Source: Stenotrophomonas sp. SY1 (lineage in GTDB: Bacteria > Pseudomonadota > Gammaproteobacteria > Xanthomonadales > Xanthomonadaceae). Taken from it: DNA of 64,000 nucleotides. The position numbers were made by a program, and so were the translations under genes. Every line of letters starts with the position of its first letter. Position 1 is the first letter of the stretch. A model generated the notes under the pieces. That model was not told the origin of the DNA and made no database searches. It was given only the letters and a program-made list of their open reading frames with translations. Of this stretch, positions 8,129 to 17,257 are shown piece by piece. The stretch spans positions 998,353 through 1,062,352 of the forward strand of contig NZ_JAJOYR010000002.1 of NCBI RefSeq assembly GCF_021202945.1, written 5' to 3'.

Positions 8129-9763
8129 ATGACCCTCAACATAGACCGCCGTCGCCTGATCATCGGCGCCGGCCTTGGCCTGGGCGCACTGCTGCTGCCG
8201 GCGGGCAGCCTGCTGGCCTCCGAGGTTCTTGCCGCCAAAGGCTTCACCCACAACGTCGCCAGCGGCGAACCCGGTCCGGATTCGATGCTGTTGTGGACAC
8301 GCTACGTGCCGCCCGGCGATGTTGAAGAAGTCACCCTGCATGCCGAGATCGCACTGGACGACACGTTCAGCCGCGTGGTTGGTGGTGCCAGCGTGCGCAC
8401 CGGCCGCTACCGCGACTGGACGGCCAAGCTCACCCTCGACGGACTGCAACCGGGCACCACCTACTGGTACCGCTTCATCGCGCCCGACGGCAGCATCTCG
8501 CCGGTGGGCCGCACACGCACCTTGCCGGTAGGCGAAGTAGCCGGCTTCAAGCTCGGCCTGTTCTCCTGCTCCAATCTTCCCATCGGCTGGTTCAATGCCT
8601 ACGCACACGCTGCCGAGCGCGAGGACATGGATCTGTGGCTGCATGTGGGCGACTACATCTACGAGTATGGGATTGCCTCGTACAAGCCGCATGACCGCAT
8701 CACCGAACGCAAGGTCTTGCCGGCCCACGATCATGAAATGGTGTCCCTGCTCGACTACCGCATGCGCCTGGCCTGCTACCGCGCCGACCCGGACCTGCAG
8801 AAGCTGCACCAGATGGCACCCATGGTCGCGTTGTGGGACGACCACGAAATCACCAACGACAGCTGGGAAGGCGGCGCGCAGAACCACCAGCCGGACACCG
8901 AAGGCGACTGGAACGTCCGCAAGGCCGCCGCCGTGCAGGCCTACCGCGAATGGATGCCGGTCTCGGACGAACCCTGGAAGGCCTACCCGATCGGCACCCT
9001 GGCCACGTTGTACCGCACCGAATCGCGGTTGATCGGCCGTACCCGACCGGCCGATATCAACAGCGCCTTTGCTGCCGGCACAGATTCCGCGCTGGAGGCG
9101 TTCCGCGATGGTCCGTGGATGGACCCTTCAGCGACGATGCTCGGCCTGGAACAGGAAAGCTGGCTGCACCGCGCTTTGAAAGCCAATGCGCGCAGCAGCC
9201 GGTGGCAGATGGTTGGCATGGGCACCATCCTCGGCCGCACCGTGATGCCAGAGGAAACGGCCGGCTGGCTGCGCCCGGATGCCAGCGAGCGCACGCAGCA
9301 GGCATTCAGGAACAATATCCGCGCCGCACGACTCGGTGTGCCGATGTGGATGGACCGCTGGGACGGCTATCCTGCAGCGCGCTCGCGTCTGTTGCGCGCT
9401 GCCCAGCATGCGGACGCCAACCTGGTAATGCTGTCCGGCGACAGCCACAACGCCTGGGCGTACTCGCTGGTGGAAGGTGGCCAACCCGCTGGTGTCGAAT
9501 TCGCGGTGCAGGCCGTTACGTCCGGTGGCATCGAGGGCAGCCTGGCAACCGACCCGCGCAACGTGGCCCGCGCTTTCATCGCCAGCAATCCGGAACTGAG
9601 CTGGTGTGATACCTCGCAACGCGGCTACGCGATGATTGAAATCACTCCGCAGCGCATCACCGGTGAGTGGGTTTTCATGCAGGGCATCAAGACGCGCGGC
9701 ACGGCGGTGGCAGGAACGCACCGGATGAGTGTTGACCACGGGCGGAAGGTGTTTGCTGGATAG
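8129..9763 (+). CDS. PhoD-like alkaline phosphatase (phosphodiesterase/monoesterase), Tat-exported
   Basis: 544 residues. The N-terminus NIDRRRLIIGAGLGLGAL is a twin-arginine-type signal, as in PhoD enzymes, which fold with Fe/Ca cofactors before export. The N-terminal PhoD domain starts FTHNVASGEPGPDSMLLWTR. The metallophosphatase core shows FSCSNLPIGWFNAY, LHVGDYIYEYG, ALWDDHEITND and LSGDSHNAWAY, the usual metal ligands. It would release phosphate from organic esters in the periplasm. The ATG at 8129 has AGGA 11 bases upstream. Expression with the preceding TonB receptor is likely; a Pho box was sought but not found. Confidence 0.93.
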   Translation: MTLNIDRRRLIIGAGLGLGALLLPAGSLLASEVLAAKGFTHNVASGEPGPDSMLLWTRYVPPGDVEEVTLHAEIALDDTFSRVVGGASVRTGRYRDWTAKLTLDGLQPGTTYWYRFIAPDGSISPVGRTRTLPVGEVAGFKLGLFSCSNLPIGWFNAYAHAAEREDMDLWLHVGDYIYEYGIASYKPHDRITERKVLPAHDHEMVSLLDYRMRLACYRADPDLQKLHQMAPMVALWDDHEITNDSWEGGAQNHQPDTEGDWNVRKAAAVQAYREWMPVSDEPWKAYPIGTLATLYRTESRLIGRTRPADINSAFAAGTDSALEAFRDGPWMDPSATMLGLEQESWLHRALKANARSSRWQMVGMGTILGRTVMPEETAGWLRPDASERTQQAFRNNIRAARLGVPMWMDRWDGYPAARSRLLRAAQHADANLVMLSGDSHNAWAYSLVEGGQPAGVEFAVQAVTSGGIEGSLATDPRNVARAFIASNPELSWCDTSQRGYAMIEITPQRITGEWVFMQGIKTRGTAVAGTHRMSVDHGRKVFAG

Positions 9764-9834
9764 CGTTGAAATGAGGGCGATGCTGGAGTGGGGTCGCTTC
9801 AAGATCCAAAAGACATCCGAAGTCTTTCGATCAG

Positions 9835-10030
9835 AAGCAACGCACGCTTCGCCCCGGCCCTCATCCGCCCTTCGGGCACCTTCTTCCGCCAGCGGGAGAA
9901 GGGCTAGCGGAAGCTCTGCTCTAAAGCCCCTCTCCCGTTCACGGGGCGATGCCGGCCTGCCTGCGAACCCTTGATTCGCAACCGTTGGGCGCCCTTGCGC
10001 TAGCGCAGGGCGGGGCTGGGGTGAGAGCAA
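9835..10030. repeat. Compound REP block filling the gap after the phosphatase gene
   Basis: Several hairpin modules in a row: CGGCCCTCATCCGCCCTTCGG, a CTTCTTCCGCC/GGGAGAAGG stem, CCCCTCTCCCGTTCACGGGG and CGCCCTTGCGCTAGCGCAGGGCG. The same modules appear rearranged at 36715-36950. No gene is seen in 9764-10121. Confidence 0.75.
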
Positions 10031-10121
10031 TGTCGAAGCAGCCTCACCTCAAACCTCACATCGCACCCGAAGCCGTACAACCAAAAGCGCTGCGAAATAG
10101 ACGCCAATCCTCACCCCCGTA

Positions 10122-10310
10122 TCAATGATGCCGCCCATGCGCGCGCCCCGAACCTGACTTCTTGCCGCCGCCGTCCTGTTTGTTCACCGTCGCCCAGGCT
10201 ATGCGTGCCGCATCCTTCTTCGATCGACCTTCTTCGCGCTCGCTGTGCTCTATATGTGCGGCCTGACGCTTCTGCTTGTCGGTATACGCACTCTTGTCAC
10301 CACGTGTCAT
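10122..10310 (-). CDS. Small hydrophilic 'plasmid stabilisation'-type protein
   Basis: 62 residues starting MTRGDKSAYTDKQKR, with HIEHSEREEGRSKKDAARIAW and a Gly/Lys/His tail (GGGKKSGSGRAHGRHH). This layout (GDKS.YTDKQKR.A.HI, A.R.AWATVNK, GGGKKSG) is shared by many short bacterial proteins annotated as plasmid stabilisation proteins with no proven function. The start at 10310 is chosen because GGAAGGAG lies just upstream. Highly charged and probably cytosolic. Confidence 0.75.
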   Translation of the reverse strand: MTRGDKSAYTDKQKRQAAHIEHSEREEGRSKKDAARIAWATVNKQDGGGKKSGSGRAHGRHH

Positions 10311-10574
10311 CGCCTTGCTCCTTCCTGACATGAGCGCCACCGTAGCCACGCGCGCGTAATCGGCTTGTGGATGAATCATCGGAAGGGCTCTGAAAATAGT
10401 GCACACGTCCCACATTCATTCGCCGCTTCATCGTGGGTTGCGGAACTTGAATTGCGGTTGCTTCCCTATCGCTAACATCGCAGGCGCATTGCTTTAACCC
10501 GCTGCCGACTAAGGTGCAGGCGCAGGTTCGTTGCATGGAACCTGCACAACCATCATTCGGATGGAGGATTGCTG

Positions 10575-10952
10575 ATGAGATACCTACACGTTCGGAACTT
10601 GATCTTCGCGGCACTCATGCTGCCGGCATGTGCCCCCGTCGCGGTTGCCAGCATGGGCAATCCACCGGCACAGGATGCGCAATCGGCCAAGGCCGGGCAC
10701 GACGATCAGTCCGCACAGCCTGGCAGCGATGCCTGGATCACCACCAAGGTCAAGGCCGACCTGCTCGCCACCAAGGATGTTCCCGGCATGGACCTGCGGG
10801 TTGATACGCGCAACGGTGTGGTAACACTCGCCGGCCGTGTCGATACGCAGGCAGAAGCGGATCGCGCGATCGCCGTGGCCCGGAACATCAAGGGTGTCAC
10901 CCGCGTGGACAGCAGCGGCCTCGTGGTTGGCCGCTCCGGTAGCGGCTACTGA
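10575..10952 (+). CDS. BON-domain periplasmic protein/lipoprotein
   Basis: 125 residues. A signal sequence with PACAPV suggests a lipobox-like cleavage near residue 18. After a low-complexity linker (QDAQSAKAGHDDQSAQ), one BON domain spans residues 50-115: DAWITTKVKADLLATKDV, DLRVDTRNGVVTLAGRVDTQ, ADRAIAVARNIKGVTRVDS. BON domains bind membranes or lipids, as in OsmY. The start is fixed by GGAGG 7 bases before ATG 10575; the in-frame TTG at 10569 is too close to it. A strong hairpin follows. Confidence 0.9.
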   Translation: MRYLHVRNLIFAALMLPACAPVAVASMGNPPAQDAQSAKAGHDDQSAQPGSDAWITTKVKADLLATKDVPGMDLRVDTRNGVVTLAGRVDTQAEADRAIAVARNIKGVTRVDSSGLVVGRSGSGY

Positions 10953-10973
10953 GCCGCGAAGACTCCTGCATCA

Positions 10974-11015
10974 CAGGCCCTTGGCGTCCGCCGCCAAGGG
11001 CCTGCTTCTCCTCTT
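10974..11015 (+). terminator. Terminator after the BON-domain gene
   Basis: Perfect 13-bp stem CAGGCCCTTGGCG (10974-10986) with its complement at 10992-11004, then a pyrimidine-rich tract CTTCTCCTCTTG. It lies 21 bases past the stop and only about 20 bases before the next gene. Confidence 0.8.
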
Positions 11016-11034
11016 GCCCGCACAGGTACCGCCA

Positions 11035-11253
11035 ATGGAAACAGTTCACTTTTTTCTTGAAGGCCCCGGCCGCGAAACCATAGCCGTCACCCCCGTGGAT
11101 GAAGGCGAATGGCATGAATCACAGCGCACCAACGATGTACGCCGCGCGATGATCGATGAAGAGGGAAACATCGCCGAGCAAACCGACAAGAACGGCTACC
11201 GCTATCAGTTCCGCGGTCGCTACGGGGTGTGGTCGCTGGTCGTTTCAGACTGA
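11035..11253 (+). CDS. Small hypothetical protein, unknown function
   Basis: 72 residues, METVHFFLEGPGRETIAV at the start and YRYQFRGRYGVWSLVVSD at the end. No signal peptide or membrane helix. Acidic, with alternating hydrophobic residues that suggest a small beta-rich fold. No family is recognised. Nothing lies between its stop and the opposed small gene ending at 11407 except one hairpin (11358-11386). Confidence 0.6.
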   Translation: METVHFFLEGPGRETIAVTPVDEGEWHESQRTNDVRRAMIDEEGNIAEQTDKNGYRYQFRGRYGVWSLVVSD

Positions 11254-11406
11254 TCATTCAGATTGATCAAACACGCGATTGACGAACGGCTACGCAGTCC
11301 CGGCCGACGCTCGTCAGCTCGTGCAGTCTGACAAGCCGTCTCCACTGCCAACCCTGAGGCAAGGCTCCCTACCCGGGAGCCTTGCCGTGACCGCGTTCAT
11401 GTCAAC

Positions 11407-11589
11407 TCAATGCTTCGGGTCCATGCGGTCCTTCTGCGGTGCGTCGCGGTCCTGCATGTCCTTCTGATGACTGGGCTCACCACGCGACGCCTGTCGCGAC
11501 GGATTGCCTTTGCGCGCGTCGTCCACGCCTGGACGTCCCTGACGCGTCTGGTCCTGCTTGTTCTGGTTCGGGTGGTTCTGGGTGCCCAT
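11407..11589 (-). CDS. Small, highly hydrophilic Gln/Asn/Asp-rich protein
   Basis: 60 residues starting MGTQNHPNQNKQDQTRQG, almost without hydrophobic residues and probably disordered. The start is well supported: GGAGGT lies about 6 bases before ATG at 11589, while the longer open frame upstream has no ribosome site. Its character resembles small stress-induced hydrophilins, but no family is recognised. Confidence 0.65.
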   Translation of the reverse strand: MGTQNHPNQNKQDQTRQGRPGVDDARKGNPSRQASRGEPSHQKDMQDRDAPQKDRMDPKH

Positions 11590-11857
11590 GGGCGACCTCC
11601 AACTCACGGCAACGTGCCGCAACGCCAGATTGCGCGTGCCGGAGTTATCAGGCCGTTGCCGGGTGTATGCAGTTCGCCACAAAGCTGACCTCGGCCACCG
11701 ATCCCGGACTCACCAAAGCCCGAGCACAGCCGAATTCCGTGACCTTTCCGGGCCCGAGCACAATGCGGATTTCCGCGCCTTTGTGGCATGACATGCAAAT
11801 AATCGAATGACGCATGCAATGCCCGGTCCATATGCAATGACCCAGCGGGAAGCGGCC

Positions 11858-12685
11858 TCAGCGTGACCTCATGCTATTGCTCATCGACGCATCGCACTGT
11901 CTTGAGACTGCGTAACTGACCCTTTCGCGGATCCTGCGAGCCATGGCCTCCAGTCCATCCAGGCGCGCATGCAGATAGCTGTCCGACGGCAGTAACGCAC
12001 GTAGCTGGTCGCTGGCCGTCACCGACCAGTTCTCTTTTGCGGCCTGCGCTTCCACTTCGGGCACCCCTGTTACCCACGGCAGCATCATGGCCTTCTGCGA
12101 ACGCGAGTGCAGTGTCTGCACGGAGCCGTCTGGCCACAACAGCTGTACCACGGCGAACGGATAGTCGTCAGTCCAGCTCACCCCTCCGTTCTCGCCATAC
12201 AGATCATCGACCAAGGCCACCGTTCCCCGGTTCTTCACGTACTGCCCACCCAGCACGCGCTGCGTCTCCACGCTGCAAGGCGACGGCGGCCGGGTAGGCC
12301 AAAATTCCTTCGGCATCAGCTGCCTGCGCGAGTATCGCGACGCCACTGCCCGTACTCCCCTGTCACGCGGCCATGGCGGAGCGATCAGCGCATCGACCAA
12401 TGCGCGTGCCGTCCCGGCATCGACATGCAGTCGCAGATCCTTCGCGACATGGGTCCTGCTCTCGTAACGTGCATGCATTTCGTAGCCGCTGCCATCCGCA
12501 TGCCGTTGCAGTACGAAGCGCTCGTTGATCGAGTCCCAGCCCATGTGTTGGTAGTTGATGAGAATGCGTTGCGGAACTACAGCGCTATCCTGTGCCGCAG
12601 CCACAAGCGGCAGCGACAACAGCACCCCAAGGCAACCGCCCCATATACGCCTGGCGGCCTGTCGCATTGCGCGGACAGCGCTCAT
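11858..12685 (-). CDS. Hypothetical secreted protein coupled to the S9 peptidase gene
   Basis: 275 residues with an N-terminal basic stretch and hydrophobic signal (RRIWGGCLGVLLSLPLVAAAQ). Mature features include RILINYQHMGWDSINERFVLQ and WTDDYPFAVVQLLWPDGS. No domain is recognised. Its ATG (12685) overlaps the stop of the upstream peptidase gene by four bases (ATGA), so translation is coupled and the two products likely work in the same compartment. Confidence 0.7.
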   Translation of the reverse strand: MSAVRAMRQAARRIWGGCLGVLLSLPLVAAAQDSAVVPQRILINYQHMGWDSINERFVLQRHADGSGYEMHARYESRTHVAKDLRLHVDAGTARALVDALIAPPWPRDRGVRAVASRYSRRQLMPKEFWPTRPPSPCSVETQRVLGGQYVKNRGTVALVDDLYGENGGVSWTDDYPFAVVQLLWPDGSVQTLHSRSQKAMMLPWVTGVPEVEAQAAKENWSVTASDQLRALLPSDSYLHARLDGLEAMARRIRERVSYAVSRQCDASMSNSMRSR

Positions 12686-14646
12686 TGGCTGGCCGTCGCC
12701 CCGCCGAGATGCCGGCTCAGGAAGCCAAGCAATCGTGCGTAGTACTCGCGACGATGCTCCTGTGTGTAGAAGCCGTGGCCCTCGTTCGGGTAGTACAGCG
12801 TTTCCACCGGCACCCCGGCACGCTTCAATGCGCGCTCCATGTTCCTGCTGTGCTCGATCGGCGCGCGTTCGTCCTTGCCACCCGCTGCGAGGAACACCGG
12901 CACTTTGATCTGCTCCGCCAATCGGGTCGGCGAACGTGCCCCCAAGGTACTGCGTGCCCCCAGCCAATCGGCTGCCCATGTCCGCCCCGACCGGCTGCCC
13001 TCGGAAGCGTCACGGTGCATCAATTCCAAGTCGTAGACGCCAACATAACCCACCGCGCAGCGATACAGCTGCGGATCTCGCACCGCACCCATCAATGCCG
13101 CATAGCCCCCGTAACTGGCGCCGTAGATGCAGATGCGTTCACGGTCGGCGATGCCCTGCTCGACCGCCCAGTGCGTCGCATCGACCAGATCGGCCTGCAT
13201 CTTGCCGCCCCACTCCTGTGCACCGGCATCGCGATACGCCGCACCGTAGTTACCGGAACCCCGGTAATTGACCCGCAAAACCCTGTAACCGGCATCGGCG
13301 AGCAATTGCGCGTCCAGGTCGAAACCCCACGCGTCGAAGACGCCGAACGGACCGCCGTGCGGCAGCAGCACCATAGGGCCTGGGCCACTGGCCACGGCCT
13401 TGGGCTCGGTCAGATAACCGTGCAACATCATTCCGTCGCGTGCGCGGAAACTGAAGTAGCGCGATGCCGGCCGCTGGTCGGGCACGAACCACTCGCGTCG
13501 ACTGAAGATCCGATCGGCCTCGCGCGTCTGCGTGTCGAACAGGAAATAATCACCGTTGTTGCGGTCGCTCCACACGTACAGCAGCACCTGCCGGCCATCG
13601 CGGGTAGCCGAGGTCATACGCACTGCGTCGCCGTTGAAGGCCTTCTCCAGACTGCGGTAGAGACGCGCGGTGCGCGCGCCCTCGTCGAAGAAGCGATTGA
13701 CCACCTTCTCCCGCATGTACGAGGCACCGATTGGCGTCTTGCCGTCCATGTCATAAAGGATATGCAGCGGATCGACCACCTCGTCGTGCAGCAGCTCAGC
13801 TTGTTGGTCGGTTGCCGGATCCCAAGAAACGATGACGTCCGGCCCGCGATCACGCTCGACCTGCAGGTAGGCAAGCCTGCCATCAGCGCTGAAACCCAAC
13901 GGGTAGCGCCGCTGCTTGCTCACCTTTTCATCATTGAGCAGACGCCACGACTGGCCTCGCGCCTCGCGGTAATAGAGCTTGGACAGGTTGTCGGCGTCCG
14001 CCCCGACGGCGAAGCGCACTTCGCCCTCCCGGTCGGACTTGAAACTCGCCCGCCGCACCGGCACGTCGGCGACCCGAATGCGGTTGCGGTTGTAGATATC
14101 CAGCTTCTCGATGCGGATGTGCGGGTCGTTGGCAATGGGAACAGCCGAGACGAGGACATTGCGCTCATCACCGTCCAAGGTATCGAGCATGTAGACCGAC
14201 TGATCGAGCGTGTTCTTGTATTCGGAAACGATCCCGGCCCGCTCGTTGGTTCCATATGGGCTGGCCAGCAACATGCTCTGTTTGCCGTCGACGTTGACCG
14301 CGTACAGCTCACCGATTGATGAGGGCTCGTCGCGCGATCCCTGCCGACGCGCCATAGACATCACCACGCGCTCGTTGTTGGCCCACCAGAAGTCATCGAC
14401 CACCGAGTTGGCGGGGCCGGATACCTTGGCGGTGAAGGCCTGGTCCGAACGACGCAGGATCAGCAGTGCGGTGCGATCCTCCAGCGGCGCGGTCACCGCG
14501 AAGTACTGCCCATCCGGCGAAATCTTCACCCATTCGTACATGTCCTGACGGACGTATGGCGCCAGATCCAGCGTTTGGCCAGCCTGCACTGCGCCGATCG
14601 AAAACATCCCGCACAGCAACATTCCCCATGCCCGCGAAACCGACAT
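12682..14646 (-). CDS. S9-family prolyl-oligopeptidase-type serine peptidase, secreted
   Basis: 654 residues. Signal peptide MSVSRAWGMLLCGMFSIG ... VQAG. Residues about 30-400 form the beta-propeller of dipeptidyl-aminopeptidase/acylaminoacyl-peptidase types (WVKISPDGQYFAV, PLGFSADGRLAYL). The alpha/beta-hydrolase domain follows, with HGGPFG, the nucleophile Ser511 in GASYGG, Asp592 in GGKDERAP and His624 in NEGHGF, a complete catalytic triad. It probably cleaves peptides in the periplasm. The next gene starts inside its stop codon. Confidence 0.93.
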   Translation of the reverse strand: MSVSRAWGMLLCGMFSIGAVQAGQTLDLAPYVRQDMYEWVKISPDGQYFAVTAPLEDRTALLILRRSDQAFTAKVSGPANSVVDDFWWANNERVVMSMARRQGSRDEPSSIGELYAVNVDGKQSMLLASPYGTNERAGIVSEYKNTLDQSVYMLDTLDGDERNVLVSAVPIANDPHIRIEKLDIYNRNRIRVADVPVRRASFKSDREGEVRFAVGADADNLSKLYYREARGQSWRLLNDEKVSKQRRYPLGFSADGRLAYLQVERDRGPDVIVSWDPATDQQAELLHDEVVDPLHILYDMDGKTPIGASYMREKVVNRFFDEGARTARLYRSLEKAFNGDAVRMTSATRDGRQVLLYVWSDRNNGDYFLFDTQTREADRIFSRREWFVPDQRPASRYFSFRARDGMMLHGYLTEPKAVASGPGPMVLLPHGGPFGVFDAWGFDLDAQLLADAGYRVLRVNYRGSGNYGAAYRDAGAQEWGGKMQADLVDATHWAVEQGIADRERICIYGASYGGYAALMGAVRDPQLYRCAVGYVGVYDLELMHRDASEGSRSGRTWAADWLGARSTLGARSPTRLAEQIKVPVFLAAGGKDERAPIEHSRNMERALKRAGVPVETLYYPNEGHGFYTQEHRREYYARLLGFLSRHLGGATASQ

Positions 14647-14693
14647 TCCCGTCCCCTGTTGATACCAGCCCCCGCTGGCCTGCGGAGCATGGC

Positions 14694-14719
14694 GAAAACC
14701 GGGGTCAGAGTCGAGTTTC
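14694..14719 (+). repeat. RAYT-associated 26-bp repeat, copy 1 (forward)
   Basis: Contains GGGGTCAGAGTCGAGTTTC preceded by GAAAACC. The same unit occurs at 21334 (forward), 22136 and 24276 (both reverse). This copy lies 47 bases upstream of the peptidase start. Confidence 0.9.
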
Positions 14720-14727
14720 CAGGCGGC

Positions 14728-15822
14728 TCAGCTCCCCAATCCCAGGAACACCCCCATCCGCTCAAGTTCCGCCTCGAGTGCACTACGGAACGCCGCATCA
14801 CGCGGCGCCGCGCCATCGACATAGCCGAACTGCGATCGCAGCTCGCCGCCGGAAACGCTGAGGTTGGCCCAGCCGATCACCCGCTCACGCCACAACAGCG
14901 GCAGCGCGTAGTAACCGAGCTTGCGCTTGGCTGCCGGGGTGTACGCCTCGAACCGGTACGCCCAGCCCCAGAACTGCTCGAAACGTCGGCGGTCCCAGAC
15001 CACCGGATCGAATGGCGTCAGCAGACGTACCGCATCGTCGGGCTTCCATCGTGCCGACGCCGGGCTTTCTTCGCTGGGCCAGTACCAGTCAACGCCATCG
15101 ATGCGCGCGGTTGCCCATCGCTGCCGCGCGCGCTTCAGGGCCTCGGCACGCAGTCCCTGCCATTGCGGCACGCCACTGCGCAGGTAGCCCACCAGCTGCC
15201 CGAGACTGGCCGCCGGCAGGGGGGCGTACTTGCGGATCACGATGTCCAACAACGCATCCAGGCGTTCCTGGGCGATGGCTTCATCAACCCGCGTCGCGTC
15301 GCCTTCACGCAATGCATAGACACGCGTACCACTTTCGCGGCGGGCGATGCGCAACATGCCCCGGTAATGCATCCCATCGAGCAGTTCGGTGCTGGCCTTG
15401 GATGAACCACCAAACCAGTTGGTGGTTTTGCCATGCGCAAAGTGCGCATCCACTTCCTTCGGGTGCACCGCGCCGCGTTCGGCGATGAACTCGCGTACCG
15501 CATGCGCCTGTTTCAGACGTGCGGGCGTCCACACCAAACGCGCCTCGCGCGGATGCATCAGCGCATGGTGGGCACGCGGCAGAAAGCCGTAATTGACGAA
15601 GAAGTCCTCTTCCAGCGCCAGCTTCGGATAGCGCCGCTCTAGCTCGCCGGCCCGGTAGCCGGTGACGCGATGACGCAGGGTCAGATCCTGCGCACGGGCC
15701 GGCGCACGGATCGGGTCAGCCTGGACAAAGCCCAGCTTGCCGATCGCCTGCATCAGCGTGGTCGGCTTGAACAGCGTGCGGGCGATGGCGTAGCGGCGGA
15801 GCTGGTCGAGGGTGGGTGTCAT
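14728..15822 (-). CDS. YcaQ-like winged-helix DNA glycosylase
   Basis: 364 residues of the HTH_42/YcaQ family, whose E. coli and Streptomyces members (YcaQ, AlkZ) unhook interstrand crosslinks or alkylated bases. Features: N-terminal LDQLRRYAIART, then KLGFVQADPIRAPARAQDL, the EEDFFVNYGFLPRAHHALMHP segment and C-terminal LTPFDPVVWDR with FRFEAYTPAAKR-like residues (seen as YRFEAYTPAAKRKLGYY). The family's catalytic QxD motif is seen here as VQADP. The start at MTPTLDQ (15822) removes an unsupported 11-residue extension. Confidence 0.88.
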   Translation of the reverse strand: MTPTLDQLRRYAIARTLFKPTTLMQAIGKLGFVQADPIRAPARAQDLTLRHRVTGYRAGELERRYPKLALEEDFFVNYGFLPRAHHALMHPREARLVWTPARLKQAHAVREFIAERGAVHPKEVDAHFAHGKTTNWFGGSSKASTELLDGMHYRGMLRIARRESGTRVYALREGDATRVDEAIAQERLDALLDIVIRKYAPLPAASLGQLVGYLRSGVPQWQGLRAEALKRARQRWATARIDGVDWYWPSEESPASARWKPDDAVRLLTPFDPVVWDRRRFEQFWGWAYRFEAYTPAAKRKLGYYALPLLWRERVIGWANLSVSGGELRSQFGYVDGAAPRDAAFRSALEAELERMGVFLGLGS

Positions 15823-15874
15823 GGGCCAATGATGCACAAAACCGTCACAGCACACCCACCCCGGCCAATCCGGG

Positions 15875-16834
15875 TCAGCGCTTGCCGTTAACCGCGTGGC
15901 AGTAGTACTCGGCCAGCGCGAAGTTCAGCGGGCGCTCGGCGGTCAGTTGCCATTCGGTTTCCAGCGCCTTGCTGCGGTAACGCAGCACCCGGTCGGTCAC
16001 CCCACGCGCCTGCAACTGCGCCGGCAATGCTTTGCCCAGTTCGCTGCTGTCGGCGGCGTCATCGGCAATGATGCAGATCGCCGTATCCGCTGCGATGGGG
16101 GCCTCCGCCATCATCTCCTCGAAGTCCTCGACGCTGTCGTCGTCGTTGTCCAACTCATCGATGCCGGCGCCCTGTTCCGCCCACCGGTACTGCATCCGGC
16201 CGGGTTCGAACAGCATCACCATCAATGGCGCCACCTCGCCACTATCGGCGGCGCAGGTGGCGGGCAGCGGCTCACTAGGCACCGGGGTCAATCCGCCATC
16301 GGCCGAAACACGACGGATCGCGATGCTGCAGCTTCCGCCCTGGAAGTCGCGAATCATGTCGCCTTCGTAGTCCACGCCAGGCTCGGGGATGAAGCTTGTC
16401 TGGATTCCGCGCCCGCGGTTGCAGCTCCAGCCCGAGCCACTGGCGATATTGGCCTCTAGCAACACCCGCTGCCCCGGCACCAGCGGATGCTCGGCGTAGT
16501 ACGGGTTGGCCAGCAACCGGTCCCGATCAGCGAGGTTGCGGGTGTGCTCGGTCTCCGGGATGCCGATGGACTCGTTGGGGCGCTTCTTGCCAACCAGGGT
16601 CTTGAAGCCGTGCGACAACGAACCGGACGCCTCGATCTCCTCGTCGTACTCGTCCTCGCAGCGTGCGTTGGTATACATCGTCAGCCCAACGCCGTTCTGG
16701 CCGAACAGGCGGATGCGCGCGGGGCGCTCGACCGTGGCGGCAGCGGCGCCGGGTTGTGCGATGGGATCTTCTGCTGCCGAAGCGGTCGTGCAGGTGAGGC
16801 CAGCCACAGCCAGCAGCAAGGTACGGGAATACAT
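15875..16834 (-). CDS. Hypothetical secreted protein
   Basis: 319 residues; signal peptide MYSRTLLLAVAGLTCTTASA. The mature part has RIRLFGQNGVGLTMYTNARC, an acidic run (DELDNDDDSVEDFEE) and several cysteines, which could form disulfides in the periplasm. No domain is recognised. The start at 16834 is supported by GGAG 10 bases upstream; an in-frame ATG 15 bases earlier is possible. Confidence 0.7.
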   Translation of the reverse strand: MYSRTLLLAVAGLTCTTASAAEDPIAQPGAAAATVERPARIRLFGQNGVGLTMYTNARCEDEYDEEIEASGSLSHGFKTLVGKKRPNESIGIPETEHTRNLADRDRLLANPYYAEHPLVPGQRVLLEANIASGSGWSCNRGRGIQTSFIPEPGVDYEGDMIRDFQGGSCSIAIRRVSADGGLTPVPSEPLPATCAADSGEVAPLMVMLFEPGRMQYRWAEQGAGIDELDNDDDSVEDFEEMMAEAPIAADTAICIIADDAADSSELGKALPAQLQARGVTDRVLRYRSKALETEWQLTAERPLNFALAEYYCHAVNGKR

Positions 16835-17257
16835 GGGTACGAACTCCATTTCGAATGATGTGTTTGAAGACCAGCCTGGGGAGGTGGCTTCCGTTTTGGA
16901 AGCGACCTCCGCATGCAAGAACCACTTCCTCCGCCGCACCCGCTGCAGCAACAACCCACGTACGTTCGCAGATTGTCCCTCGCCCGGTCTTCTGCGCCTT
17001 ATGGCATTGCAGATGCGTCATCTGGAAGAGACCGCAGAATACGGAAATCAGTCCATTTCCATAAGGTGCGAAGGCACGCCGGCATCAACACCGGGGGGAC
17101 GTATCAGGAATGTGGCCCCACCACCCCTGATGCGCTGCGTGTTGATCGACGCATCCTCAGCGCCTGTCCCCAGTGGCTCTGGACACGCTTCGACTTCCTT
17201 TGCGAAGCCAACACGCTACCCTGTCGCCCCCAGCACCACATCACTCGCCCGTCCCAG
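16835..17257. other. No gene seen; divergent promoter region
   Basis: 423 bases between two divergent genes. Short open frames are present but lack ribosome sites and recognisable products. Somewhat less GC-rich than its surroundings, as expected for promoters. No clear repeat or operator was recognised. Confidence 0.5.

Noticed and set aside
11358..11386. Terminator between the two small genes at 11253 and 11407
   Set aside because: The 12-bp stem (GGCAAGGCTCCC and its complement) is good, but no T-tract follows on either strand; direction and function are not supportable.
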